A DNA stretch of 64,000 bases from Mesorhizobium sp. M4B.F.Ca.ET.058.02.1.1 (lineage in GTDB: Bacteria > Pseudomonadota > Alphaproteobacteria > Rhizobiales > Rhizobiaceae), in contig NZ_CP034450.1 in assembly GCF_003952505.1 (NCBI RefSeq), forward strand, positions 5,332,001-5,396,000. The letters are read 5' to 3'. The notes beneath the pieces were generated by a model. That model did not search any database, was not told the DNA's origin, and was given only the letters and a program-made list of their open reading frames with translations. Below, piece by piece: positions 27,736 to 35,429 of the stretch (position 1 is its first letter; every line of letters starts with the position of its first letter). Made by a program: the position numbers and the translations under genes.

Positions 27736-28050
27736 ATGGCGTTCAGCGCGCCATGGGCAGGCATGCTTTTGCATCTCGACACAAGCTGGCTGCTGATGAC
27801 GGTTGCGACCGTCGCGGTCTTCGGCTTCTTCTTCGGCACCGCGCTCGACGCCATCATGCAGGAGGACGGTTTCGGCTCGACCGGCAACACGCTCCTGTTC
27901 ACGCTTGGCTTCTTCGTCGCGATCATGGTCGCCAACGAGCACGGCATCAGCCTCAGGGACCTCAAGCTGGCGGTTGCCTGCGGCCTGGGCGGCGCCTTTA
28001 CCTTCATCAGCGGCATGGCGCTGATCAAGGCAGGCCTGGCGCGCTGGTGA
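27736..28050 (+). CDS. Small membrane protein of unknown function
   Basis: A 104-residue protein with three predicted helices (about 17-38, 46-66 and 77-97), an acidic loop DAIMQEDGFGSTGN between the first two, and NEHGISLRDLK between the last two. I do not recognise a family. The start is uncertain: the ATG at 27736 has AGGGGC very close, and the ATG at 27763 (MLLHLDTSW) is an alternative. Codon usage looks like its neighbours. It is flanked by EamA on the other strand and by the palindromic repeat immediately after its stop. Confidence 0.65.
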   Translation: MAFSAPWAGMLLHLDTSWLLMTVATVAVFGFFFGTALDAIMQEDGFGSTGNTLLFTLGFFVAIMVANEHGISLRDLKLAVACGLGGAFTFISGMALIKAGLARW

Positions 28051-28051
28051 T

Positions 28052-28193
28052 GGGTACGCCGATATTCAGGTGAGGCCGGCCTGCGAATGGCGGTTTCCTG
28101 CGCTTCCGGTGCTCACGTACTTGAAGTACGCTCCGCTCCGATTCTCGGAACCCGCCATTCTCGACTCGGCCTGACCTGAATCTCAGCATACCC
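28052..28193. repeat. Long nested palindromic repeat element, full copy
   Basis: A 142-bp element that folds on itself. The outer arms GGGTACGCCGATATTCAGG and CCTGAATCTCAGCATACCC pair with few mismatches. The inner arms GAATGGCGGTTTCC and GGAACCCGCCATTC pair next. The tip is CGTACTTGAAGTACG. Its core TGCGCTTCCGGTGCTCACGT recurs at 30654-30672 and, with one change, at 59348-59366. It has no coding capacity and sits between two gene ends, so it is MITE/REP-like and may also act as a bidirectional terminator. Confidence 0.85.
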
Positions 28194-28206
28194 AGTTCGA
28201 GGAATC

Positions 28207-29082
28207 CTAAAGGCCGACCAGCCGCCGGACATCGTCCGGCGAGGCGCCGGCCTGCCTGAGCGCGGCGAGGCCGGTATCGCCGAGGCTCTTCGACAGCTTG
28301 CGGCCGTCCGGGCCGAGGATCAACGGGTGGTGGAAATAGGCCGGCTGCGGCAGGCCGAGCAGGTCCTGCAGAAGGCGCTGAACGCCGGTCGCCAGGAACA
28401 GGTCCTGGCCGCGCACGACATGGCTGATGCCTTGCAGCGCGTCGTCGACGACCACGGCGAGGTGATAGCTCGTTGGGATGTCGCGCCTTGCCACGATCAC
28501 GTCGCCCCAGTCCTGCGGCCGCGCCTCGATGCGCCGCGTGCCGCCGAGTGTGTCGTCACTGAATTCGGTCCATGACAGGTCGGCGGAAACGCACGCCATC
28601 GACTTTTCGATATCCAGCCGCCAGGCGAAGGGCAGGTTCTCGGCGATCCGTCGCTTCCGTTCCCTGATCGGCAAGGCCTTGTCCATGGCGGGATAGAGCG
28701 GCACGCCGTCGGGATCGCGCGGCCAGTCGCGGCCGCGCTTGTCGCTCCCGGCGATATGGGCCCTGATCTCGCCACGGCTCATAAAGGCGGGATAGACGAG
28801 CTCTTCCCCAATCAGCCGGTCGAGCACCGCCTGGTATTCGGCGAAGTGCTCGGACTGGCGGCGCACCGGTTGTTCCCACGCCAGCTCCAGCCATTCCAGG
28901 TCGCGATAGATGCCGGCTTCGAATTCCGGCGTGCAGCGCGTGGTGTCGATGTCCTCGATGCGCAGCAGCAGGCGGCCGCCCGCCGCCGATGCCAGTTTCT
29001 GGTTGAGCAGCGCCGAATAGGCATGGCCGAGATGCAGGTCGCCGTTCGGGCTCGGCGCGAAGCGGAATGTCAGCAGCGTCAT
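28207..29082 (-). CDS. gluQRS: Glutamyl-Q tRNA(Asp) synthetase
   Basis: A 291-residue truncated glutamyl-tRNA synthetase that attaches glutamate to queuosine at the wobble base of tRNA(Asp). It has the catalytic core only: the HIGH-type HLGH at 17-20 and the KMSKS-type KLSKS in GRKLSKSLGD. It lacks the anticodon-binding domain, which marks it as GluQ-RS rather than GltX. The zinc-binding cysteines of the E. coli enzyme are not seen (YPAFMSRGEI in that region). It is divergent from the alkA gene. Confidence 0.92.
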   Translation of the reverse strand: MTLLTFRFAPSPNGDLHLGHAYSALLNQKLASAAGGRLLLRIEDIDTTRCTPEFEAGIYRDLEWLELAWEQPVRRQSEHFAEYQAVLDRLIGEELVYPAFMSRGEIRAHIAGSDKRGRDWPRDPDGVPLYPAMDKALPIRERKRRIAENLPFAWRLDIEKSMACVSADLSWTEFSDDTLGGTRRIEARPQDWGDVIVARRDIPTSYHLAVVVDDALQGISHVVRGQDLFLATGVQRLLQDLLGLPQPAYFHHPLILGPDGRKLSKSLGDTGLAALRQAGASPDDVRRLVGL

Positions 29083-29179
29083 CTCTTTGGCGGCAATCGG
29101 GTTGTGCGGCGCTTTCGCCGGTTGCTACTTTGCACGGCCATCAATTGCCACTTCGTGCGCGTCCTGGGAACAAGCAAAC

Positions 29180-29821
29180 ATGCAGCGCATCGCCAGTGTC
29201 GACGACATCGCGCGGGGCCTCGACGCGCTCTGCCGCATCGACCCGCGGCTGGAGACGGTGCGCGGCATGGCGGGCGATGTGCCGCTCAGGCTCTCCGAGC
29301 CGGGCTTCAGGAGCCTGGCCTCGATCATCGTCTCGCAGCAGGTGTCGCGCGCCAGCGCCGATGCGATCTTCGGCCGGCTGACCAGGCTGCTCGACCCGCT
29401 GACGCCGGAAGCGGTGTTGGCCGCTGGCGAGGACATTTTTCGCGAGGCCGGGCTGTCGCGGCCGAAGCAGCGCGGCCTGCTCGCCGTCGCCGGCGCCGTG
29501 GTCGAGGGGCTCGACCTGCACCGTCTCTGCCGGCTCGATGCCGATGAGGCGATCGCGGCGATGACGGCGGTGCCGGGCATCGGTCCGTGGACGGCGCAAT
29601 GCTACCTGCTGTTCGCCGCCGGCCATCCCGACGTCTTCCCGGCGCGGGACGTCGCGCTGCAGAGCGCGGTCGGCCATGCGCTGGGCATCGACCCGCGTCC
29701 GCCTGAGAAAACGCTTATCCGCCTCGCCGAATCATGGAGCCCGTGGCGAGGTGTCGCGTCGCGGCTTTTCTGGGCCTATTATCGTGAAACGCGGGGGAGG
29801 GACGCCGCGCCACCGGCGTAA
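29180..29821 (+). CDS. alkA: DNA-3-methyladenine glycosylase II
   Basis: A 213-residue HhH-GPD base-excision glycosylase that removes alkylated purines. The helix-hairpin-helix and catalytic region reads VPGIGPWTAQ (131-140) followed by the catalytic aspartate D157 in ARDVALQ. It is the short form, without the AlkA N-terminal domain. I chose the ATG at 29180; an in-frame start at 29087 lies in the promoter region shared with gluQRS. Confidence 0.92.
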   Translation: MQRIASVDDIARGLDALCRIDPRLETVRGMAGDVPLRLSEPGFRSLASIIVSQQVSRASADAIFGRLTRLLDPLTPEAVLAAGEDIFREAGLSRPKQRGLLAVAGAVVEGLDLHRLCRLDADEAIAAMTAVPGIGPWTAQCYLLFAAGHPDVFPARDVALQSAVGHALGIDPRPPEKTLIRLAESWSPWRGVASRLFWAYYRETRGRDAAPPA

Positions 29822-29925
29822 ATCCGTAAAAAAGCCCTAAAATCATGCGTTTTTGACATTTCGGGCGCGCGACAATCCGCTTCACATCCCTGTCATGTCG
29901 GGCTTACAGTATCCGCGCCGATCGG

Positions 29926-29969
29926 TTACGGCGCCGTGCATCCGGTTGGATGCTCAAAAGACGCCGTAA
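29926..29969. repeat. Two-tier inverted repeat upstream of HNH gene
   Basis: TTACGGCG (29926-29933) pairs with CGCCGTAA (29962-29969). Inside it GCATCC-GGTT-GGATGC (29938-29953) forms a second perfect hairpin. It lies 80 bases before the HNH nuclease start and next to another palindrome at 29983. Confidence 0.6.
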
Positions 29970-29982
29970 GACTTTTGAAGTT

Positions 29983-30028
29983 GCGCATGATCCTTTCCGA
30001 AAATCGTTCGATTTTCGGGGTCATGCGC
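29983..30028. repeat. Rhizobial palindromic repeat (GCGCATGATCC type)
   Basis: A 46-bp near-perfect palindrome. The outer arms GCGCATGATCC and GGGTCATGCGC enclose CCGAAAATCG-TT-CGATTTTCGG. This type of GCATGATCC...GGATCATGC palindrome is widely dispersed in Mesorhizobium-like genomes. It ends 21 bases before the GTG of the HNH gene, so it lies in its leader or promoter. Confidence 0.75.
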
Positions 30029-30049
30029 GGAGCCAAGGAGGTCAACGAC

Positions 30050-30607
30050 GTGACGGTTGCCGTATCTCCGGATGGGCTTCCAGCACTGGTGCTGAACGCG
30101 GACTACCGTCCGCTCAGCTATTACCCGCTGTCGCTCTGGTCATGGCAGGATGCCATCAAGGCGGTGTTCCTCGAGAGGGTCAACATCGTCGCCGAGTACG
30201 AGCATGCCGTATCGTCGCCGACCTTCTCGATGAAGCTGCCCAGCGTCGTCAGCCTGAAGGCCTATGTGAAGCCGTCAAGGCATCCGGCCTTCACCCGCTT
30301 CAACGTCTTCCTGCGCGACCGCTTCCAATGCCAGTATTGCGGCACGCCTGACGACCTGACCTTCGACCATGTCATCCCGCGCCATCGCGGCGGCGCGACG
30401 ACCTGGGAGAACGTGGTCGCCGCCTGCTCACCCTGCAACCTCAGGAAGGGCGGCATGATGCCGGCGCACGCCAAGATGTGGCCGCTGCAAAAGCCCTATC
30501 AGCCGACGGTGCACGACCTGCACAACAACGGCCGCCTGTTCCCGCCCAACCATCTGCATGAAAGCTGGATGGATTATCTGTACTGGGACGTCGAACTGGA
30601 ACCGTAG
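30050..30607 (+). CDS. HNH endonuclease family protein
   Basis: A 185-residue protein with a C-terminal HNH nuclease domain. Zinc pairs are C94/C97 in CQYC and C126/C129 in CSPC; the catalytic DH is D106-H107 in [11 protein letters not shown], with N121 and N130. The amino half ([20 protein letters not shown]) is the conserved part of this alphaproteobacterial housekeeping-type HNH family, whose role is unknown. The start is GTG 30050, fixed by a strong AAGGAGGT 8 bases upstream; earlier in-frame starts run through the palindrome. There is no phage or restriction context. Confidence 0.88.
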   Translation: MTVAVSPDGLPALVLNADYRPLSYYPLSLWSWQDAIKAVFLERVNIVAEYEHAVSSPTFSMKLPSVVSLKAYVKPSRHPAFTRFNVFLRDRFQCQYCGTPDDLTFDHVIPRHRGGATTWENVVAACSPCNLRKGGMMPAHAKMWPLQKPYQPTVHDLHNNGRLFPPNHLHESWMDYLYWDVELEP

Positions 30608-30744
30608 AGTTCGGCAGAAATCCGCGAGCCCGGTCGTCTGCCGCAGCTTTCTGCGCTTCCGGTGCTCACGTACTTAGGTACGCTCAGTCCCGGTTCTCGA
30701 AAGCCGCGCCAGCCAATCCGGGCTGGCGAATTTCTGGACGAACT
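30608..30744. repeat. Long nested palindromic repeat element, second copy
   Basis: A 137-bp element starting at the base after the HNH stop. The outer arm AGTTCGGCAGAAATCCGC continues with GAGCCCGG and pairs with CCGGGCTGGCGAATTTCTGG at the other end. The core TTTCTGCGCTTCCGGTGCTC and the tip CGTACTTAGGTACG match the copy at 28052. The outer arms differ from that copy while remaining self-complementary. Confidence 0.82.
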
Positions 30745-30765
30745 CTGCGTCGCCAGATCACGCGG

Positions 30766-31284
30766 TCAGTCGCGCGAAAGGGCGCTGCGGAAGGCGACGG
30801 CGGCGAGGATGAAGCTGGCGATGGCGTTCCAGCCGGCCAGCGACAGGCCGAGGATGCGCAGCGCCGCCTTGTCGCAGGAGGGCGGCACGAACTTGTCGAG
30901 CGCGTCGAGCACGCCCTTGCCGCCGGTGTCGACCGGGCCGGCGCCGGCGGTGCAGTCGGCCGGGCCCGGCCACCAAGCCCATTCGACGCCGGAGTGGTAG
31001 ACGCCGAGATAGAGGCCGTAGAGCATCAAGAGGCCGCCGACGGCGAGCAGGCCTCGCGTTAGACAGGCCGGCGCCTTGAGCAGCGAGGCGATCGCCGCCA
31101 ACAGCATCAGTGGCGCGCCGACGTAATAGGGCGTGCGCTGCTCCAGGCAGAGGTGACAGGGGATGTAGCCGCCAATGTACTGGAAGGCGAGCGCCGAGCC
31201 GACGGTGGCGGCCATGGCGACGGCGAGGAACAGGGCGGCGCGCGTCCGCTGGCGTCCGGTGTCGGCATTCATGGTCGCTGTCAT
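30766..31284 (-). CDS. dsbB: Disulfide bond formation protein B
   Basis: A 172-residue inner-membrane quinone reductase with four helices that reoxidises DsbA. The first redox pair is C43/C46 in IPCHLC, and the second periplasmic pair is C111 and C137. The quinone-contact region CLEQR follows the first pair. It lies 25 bases downstream of the YqaA gene, which is transcribed in the same direction. Confidence 0.93.
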   Translation of the reverse strand: MTATMNADTGRQRTRAALFLAVAMAATVGSALAFQYIGGYIPCHLCLEQRTPYYVGAPLMLLAAIASLLKAPACLTRGLLAVGGLLMLYGLYLGVYHSGVEWAWWPGPADCTAGAGPVDTGGKGVLDALDKFVPPSCDKAALRILGLSLAGWNAIASFILAAVAFRSALSRD

Positions 31285-31309
31285 CGAAGGTGGTCCGTTT
31301 GCGTGGTCG

Positions 31310-31900
31310 CTATGCGTGGGCGTATCTGACGAGGATATAGAGCAAAATAAGGGCAGCGGCGCCGGCGCCGACGATCATGCCGAGGCGCTTCTCGATGAAC
31401 TCCTTGATCGATTCACCATAGCGGCGCAGCAGCCAGGCCAGCAGCAGGAAACGAGCGCCGCGCGCCACGATGGCAAGGCCGATGAAGAGCAGCAGATTGA
31501 CGCCGATGACGCCCGACAGGATCGTCACCACCTTGATCGGCGGCAAATGAGCGGCGCCCGAGGTGATCAGCATCAGGATGATGAAGCCGATGCCGGACGA
31601 CGTGCGCAGCGCTTCGAACTCGTCGTATTTGCCATAGAATTCGAGGATCGGCTTGGCCACCGCCTCATAGGCGTAGTGGCCGATGAACCAGCCGAAGACG
31701 CCGCCGAGCACCGAAGCGGCGGTGGCGATCAGCGCGTAGCGGTAGGCGCGCTCCGGCTTCGACAGCGCCATCGGCAGATAGAGCACGTCCGCCGGCACCA
31801 GGAACACGGAACTCTCGACGAAGGCGATGAAGGCCAGCCACCATTCGGCGGATTTGCGGGCTGCCAGCGAGAGCGTCCAGTCGTAAAGTCCGCGAAGCAT
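31310..31900 (-). CDS. YqaA/DedA-like membrane protein
   Basis: A 196-residue protein of the YqaA branch of the DedA/SNARE-associated superfamily, with about five helices. The FIAFVESSVFLVPADVLYLP region holds the re-entrant-loop E and P residues typical of the family; SGAAHLPPIKVVTILSG is the second conserved loop. DedA relatives are implicated in lipid (undecaprenyl phosphate) flipping. The start at 31900 has AGGAGA upstream; the in-frame 31945 start does not. Confidence 0.88.
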   Translation of the reverse strand: MLRGLYDWTLSLAARKSAEWWLAFIAFVESSVFLVPADVLYLPMALSKPERAYRYALIATAASVLGGVFGWFIGHYAYEAVAKPILEFYGKYDEFEALRTSSGIGFIILMLITSGAAHLPPIKVVTILSGVIGVNLLLFIGLAIVARGARFLLLAWLLRRYGESIKEFIEKRLGMIVGAGAAALILLYILVRYAHA

Positions 31901-32078
31901 CGGCTCTCCTGTGATTGCGCCGCCCTTCCTGCACTGTCCACGCATGTCGTTTTGCGCGACATGCAGCGACGCGCCGCTTGTCTAGAAAGATTTTCCGCGC
32001 CGCACAATGGCAGCACCTTCACGAAACCGAAAGGTGAAGATTGGTCGCGGGCGTGAAGCCGATCGGGAAACTCGCCAG

Positions 32079-32106
32079 TTGACGAACAGGCCCGCAACCG
32101 TATAGT
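32079..32106 (+). promoter_or_regulatory. Promoter for tRNA-Leu
   Basis: TTGACG at 32079-32084, 16-base spacer, TATAGT at 32101-32106. It is placed about 28 bases before the tRNA and is close to the housekeeping sigma consensus. Confidence 0.65.
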
Positions 32107-32134
32107 CCGCGCCCATCCAGGCCGCCCGGCCTGA

Positions 32135-32219
32135 GCCCCTATGGCGGAATTGGTAGACGCGCTCGACTCAAAATCGAGTTCCGCAAGGAGTGCTGGTTCG
32201 ATCCCGGCTAGGGGCACCA
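32135..32219 (+). tRNA. tRNA-Leu (anticodon CAA)
   Basis: An 85-base tRNA that includes the encoded CCA (32217-32219). The acceptor arms GCCCCTA and TAGGGGC pair perfectly. The anticodon stem CTCGA/TCGAG closes the loop CTCAAAA, with CAA at 32169-32171. A long variable arm, as expected for leucine, and a T-loop GGTTCGATCC are present. It reads UUG codons. Confidence 0.97.
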
Positions 32220-32311
32220 CTTTCAATAATCAGGCAGCGGGCCTTCTGGAAACGTCCGCCGTACCGATCCGGTGATGGAGGCACGATGATGAATCGTGCG
32301 GTCAGCAAGGC

Positions 32312-33631
32312 CTATCGCTCCGTGAAAGCACGCGCGAAGGAATCGAGCATCGGCCGTGCGAGATACTCGAAGAAGGTGCGATTGCCGGTGTTGATGAACG
32401 CCTCGACCGGCGTTCCCGGGTAAAGCTGGTCGGCTTTCACGCCGGGCGGCAGGGCGTCGGCAATCTTAAGCCTGGCGCGGAAATAGGGTTCGCGCGTGGT
32501 CTGGTCGATCAGGCGGTCGGCGGAGATTTCGCTCACCGTCGCCGACACCTCCGGCGTCAGGCGCATGTTGAGCGCCGACAGCCTGAGCTTTGCCGGCTGG
32601 CCGACGCTCACCTGGTCGATGTCCTTCGGCCTGAGCTTGGCATCGACGTTGAGGCCCGATGCCGTCGGCAGGATCTCCATGATCTTTTCGCCCGGCGCGA
32701 TCACGCTGCCCATGGAATTATAGGTCGACGACACCACGATGCCGGCGGCCGGCGCCTTGATCGTGGTGCGCCGAAGCACCGCTTCGGCCGCCCTGATGCG
32801 CTCCTTGATGTCGGCGAGGTTGGTGCGGACCTCGTCGAGCCTGGTCAGCGCTTCTTCCACGCGCTGCGTGGTCAGCCGCTCGACCTGCACCTGCGCCTCG
32901 ACGATCTGGGAGTTGGCCGCGGCGAGGTTTGCCTCCAACGCGCCGGCCTGGCCGACGAGATCGGCCTCAGAGCGCAGAAGCTGCGAGTATTCGGTGCGGT
33001 TGGTGAGGCCCTTGTCCAGCAGGCTGGTCTTGATGCCGAGCTCCTTCTTCACGACATCGGCCTGCTGCTCGATGGCGAGTTTCTGGGCGTTCAGGCCCAC
33101 GACCGACTCGCGGTGCATGGCGACCCGCTGCGCCATGATCGACTGTTCGGAGTGGAAGCGCGCGAGCCTGGCGTCGAATACCTTCTGCTGTTCCCGGACA
33201 AGATTTTCGAAATCCTGCTGGAACGGCGCCGGCGCTGCCTCGGTGATCGGCGCAAGCCTGTCCAGTCCGTCGCGCTCGGCTTCGAGGCGCGCCGCGCTTG
33301 CCTTGAGCGCGATCGACTGCCTGGTCAGCCGGTTGAGGTCGGCTTGCGCCGCCGTCCGGTCGAGGAGGATGAGGTCCTGGCCCTGCCGCACGCGGTCGCC
33401 CTCACGGACGAGCAGTTGCTGGATGATGCCGCCCTCGGGCTGCTGGATCAAGATGTTGCCGCCAGTGGCCGATATCGTGCCTTGCGTGATCACCGCGCCG
33501 GACAGCGGCGCGCTCATCGCCCAGTAGCCGAAGCAGCCCGCGAAGATTGCGATTGCCCCATACCCGGCCAGCGCCACACGCCGGAAGTCGGTGCGCGGAT
33601 GGCCGTCGAAGGTGAGGCTCTCGGCTGTCAT
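32312..33631 (-). CDS. prsE: HlyD family type I secretion adaptor (PrsE-like)
   Basis: A 439-residue membrane-fusion protein. One N-terminal helix (about 20-40) anchors a long periplasmic coiled coil (about 100-290) between lipoyl half-domains (QQPEGGIIQQLLVREGDRV and IKAPAAGIVVS), followed by a beta-barrel. It links the inner-membrane ABC exporter to a TolC-type outer channel. It starts 4 bases after the stop of the ABC gene, in the order GH16-prsD-prsE. No TolC gene is nearby, as is normal in rhizobia. Confidence 0.93.
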   Translation of the reverse strand: MTAESLTFDGHPRTDFRRVALAGYGAIAIFAGCFGYWAMSAPLSGAVITQGTISATGGNILIQQPEGGIIQQLLVREGDRVRQGQDLILLDRTAAQADLNRLTRQSIALKASAARLEAERDGLDRLAPITEAAPAPFQQDFENLVREQQKVFDARLARFHSEQSIMAQRVAMHRESVVGLNAQKLAIEQQADVVKKELGIKTSLLDKGLTNRTEYSQLLRSEADLVGQAGALEANLAAANSQIVEAQVQVERLTTQRVEEALTRLDEVRTNLADIKERIRAAEAVLRRTTIKAPAAGIVVSSTYNSMGSVIAPGEKIMEILPTASGLNVDAKLRPKDIDQVSVGQPAKLRLSALNMRLTPEVSATVSEISADRLIDQTTREPYFRARLKIADALPPGVKADQLYPGTPVEAFINTGNRTFFEYLARPMLDSFARAFTER

Positions 33632-33635
33632 CGAC

Positions 33636-35417
33636 TTACGATCCGAAGCGGGTGCCGTGTGCGCGCATCGTCTGCGCGAACGAGCCCGTCACCACGGTGC
33701 CCTGCTGTGCAGGCAGACCCTTGGCCACCGACGACTGGCGCAACACCTCGCCGCTCGGACCGAAGGCTTCGATCACGCCACCGCGCAAAAGCATCACGCG
33801 GTCGCAGGCCGCGGCGATCGATGGGCGATGCGTGATCACGATCGTCGTGACGCCGGCGGCTTTCGCAGCCGAAAGCACCGCTTCGAGCGCCATCTCGCCG
33901 CTGCCGTCGAGATGGGTGCTGGGCTCGTCCAGCACGAGGATCCGCGGATTGCCGTAGAAGGCGCGCGCCAGCCCGATCCGCTGTCGCTCGCCGCCCGACA
34001 GCGTCCTATCCGAGGGACCGACCATGGTCTGGTAGCCATCGCGCAGCGCCAGAATCAGATCATGCGCCTCGGCGCGCCTTGCCGCCTCGATGATCGCGGC
34101 GTCGTCCGCTTCAGGGTCGAAGCGGGCGACGTTGTCCGCGATCGGTCCAGGAAAGAGCTCCACCTCCTGCGCGAGATAGCCGATATGCCTGCCAAGCTGG
34201 TTTTCGTCCCAGGTCTTGACGTCGGCCCCGTCGATCCGCACCAGGCCGCCGGTCGGTCGAGCCGCGCCGACAAGCAATCGAGCGAGCGTCGATTTGCCGG
34301 CGCCGCTCGGGCCGACGATCGCCACCGCTTCGCCCGCGGCGATCGCGAAATTCAGCCGCTTGAGGATAGGCTCCGTGCCGAACGGAGCGTTCGGCGCGAT
34401 GAAGAAAAGATCCTGCACGGAAATCGCGCCGGAAGGATCCGGCAGGGACAGCTTCCGCGCTTTCGCCGGATGTGCCGCAAGCGCGGTCTCCAGCCGCTTC
34501 CACGCCCGCCTGGCGTCGACGATCTGCCGCCAGGATCCGATCAGCTGGTCGAGCGGCTGCAGCGCACGCGACGAGACCAGCGAGGAGGCGAAGATCATGC
34601 CGGCCGTCATCTGCCCTTCGAGCACCAGCCATGCGCCGGCGCCGAGTATCGCGAGCTGCAGCATCATGCGCAGCGCCCGTGAGGCGCCGCTGAAGATCGC
34701 GTTGGCGCTCGCCGAGCGGTCATGCAGGACAAGCGCGTCAGCCACATGCCGTCCCCAGACCCGTGCGGCGTTCTCGACCATGCCCATGGCGCGCAGCGTG
34801 TCGGCATTGCGGGCGAAGGCTTGTTCCGCTTGGGCGGCGACGGCCGAACGCCCCGCCGACAAGGCATCGTTCCTGCCGATGGCAAGCTGGTTGGCCACCA
34901 CCAGGAGAAGCAACAGCACGGCGCCGGCGAGTGTCAGCCAGAACAGGACGGGATGGATGAGATAGAGCAGAGCGAGGAAGACGGGAGCGAAGGGCAGGTC
35001 GAACAGCACTGCCACGCCGCGCGACCTGATGAAGGCGCAGGCCGAGGCAAGGTCGCGCAGCGGCGACAAGCCGCCAGCATATCTGGCGCCTAGCGCGGCG
35101 GCGAATGTCGTCGCCCCCAGCCTGCCATCGACCGTCGCCGCGACGCGCTGCGCGTAGATGGCCCGCACCGCGTCGAGGAAGCCGAGAAAGGCGAGCGCGA
35201 TCACCGCGATCGCCGAAAGGTAGAGCAGCGTCTCGACGCTCGAGGACGGCAGGACGCGGTCATAGACCTGCAGCAGGTAGAGCGGGATCACTAGCAGCAG
35301 GATGTTGATCAGTAACGAGAAGATGCCGACATCGGCGATGGCGCGCCTGAACACCGGTCGCAGGCTTGACTGCCTGGTCGTGCCCGCATTCGCGCGAGGA
35401 GCATGGTCCTGAGACAT
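33636..35417 (-). CDS. prsD: Type I secretion ABC transporter (PrtD/PrsD-like)
   Basis: A 593-residue exporter. The membrane domain (about 20-310, six helices) is followed by an ATPase domain with Walker A GPSGAGKST, signature LSGGERQRIGLARA, Walker B ILVLDEP and switch ITHRPS. There is no N-terminal peptidase (C39) domain, as in PrtD-type exporters that take C-terminally signalled RTX proteins. The ATG at 35417 is preferred; a GTG two codons earlier (35423) is possible. It lies a few bases after the GH16 gene, its probable substrate. Confidence 0.93.
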   Translation of the reverse strand: MSQDHAPRANAGTTRQSSLRPVFRRAIADVGIFSLLINILLLVIPLYLLQVYDRVLPSSSVETLLYLSAIAVIALAFLGFLDAVRAIYAQRVAATVDGRLGATTFAAALGARYAGGLSPLRDLASACAFIRSRGVAVLFDLPFAPVFLALLYLIHPVLFWLTLAGAVLLLLLVVANQLAIGRNDALSAGRSAVAAQAEQAFARNADTLRAMGMVENAARVWGRHVADALVLHDRSASANAIFSGASRALRMMLQLAILGAGAWLVLEGQMTAGMIFASSLVSSRALQPLDQLIGSWRQIVDARRAWKRLETALAAHPAKARKLSLPDPSGAISVQDLFFIAPNAPFGTEPILKRLNFAIAAGEAVAIVGPSGAGKSTLARLLVGAARPTGGLVRIDGADVKTWDENQLGRHIGYLAQEVELFPGPIADNVARFDPEADDAAIIEAARRAEAHDLILALRDGYQTMVGPSDRTLSGGERQRIGLARAFYGNPRILVLDEPSTHLDGSGEMALEAVLSAAKAAGVTTIVITHRPSIAAACDRVMLLRGGVIEAFGPSGEVLRQSSVAKGLPAQQGTVVTGSFAQTMRAHGTRFGS

Positions 35418-35429
35418 GCGCACGGACGC

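Noticed and set aside
30050..30607. HNH gene as part of a restriction or homing system
   Set aside because: There is no methyltransferase, intron or intein next to it. It resembles the conserved stand-alone alphaproteobacterial HNH family.
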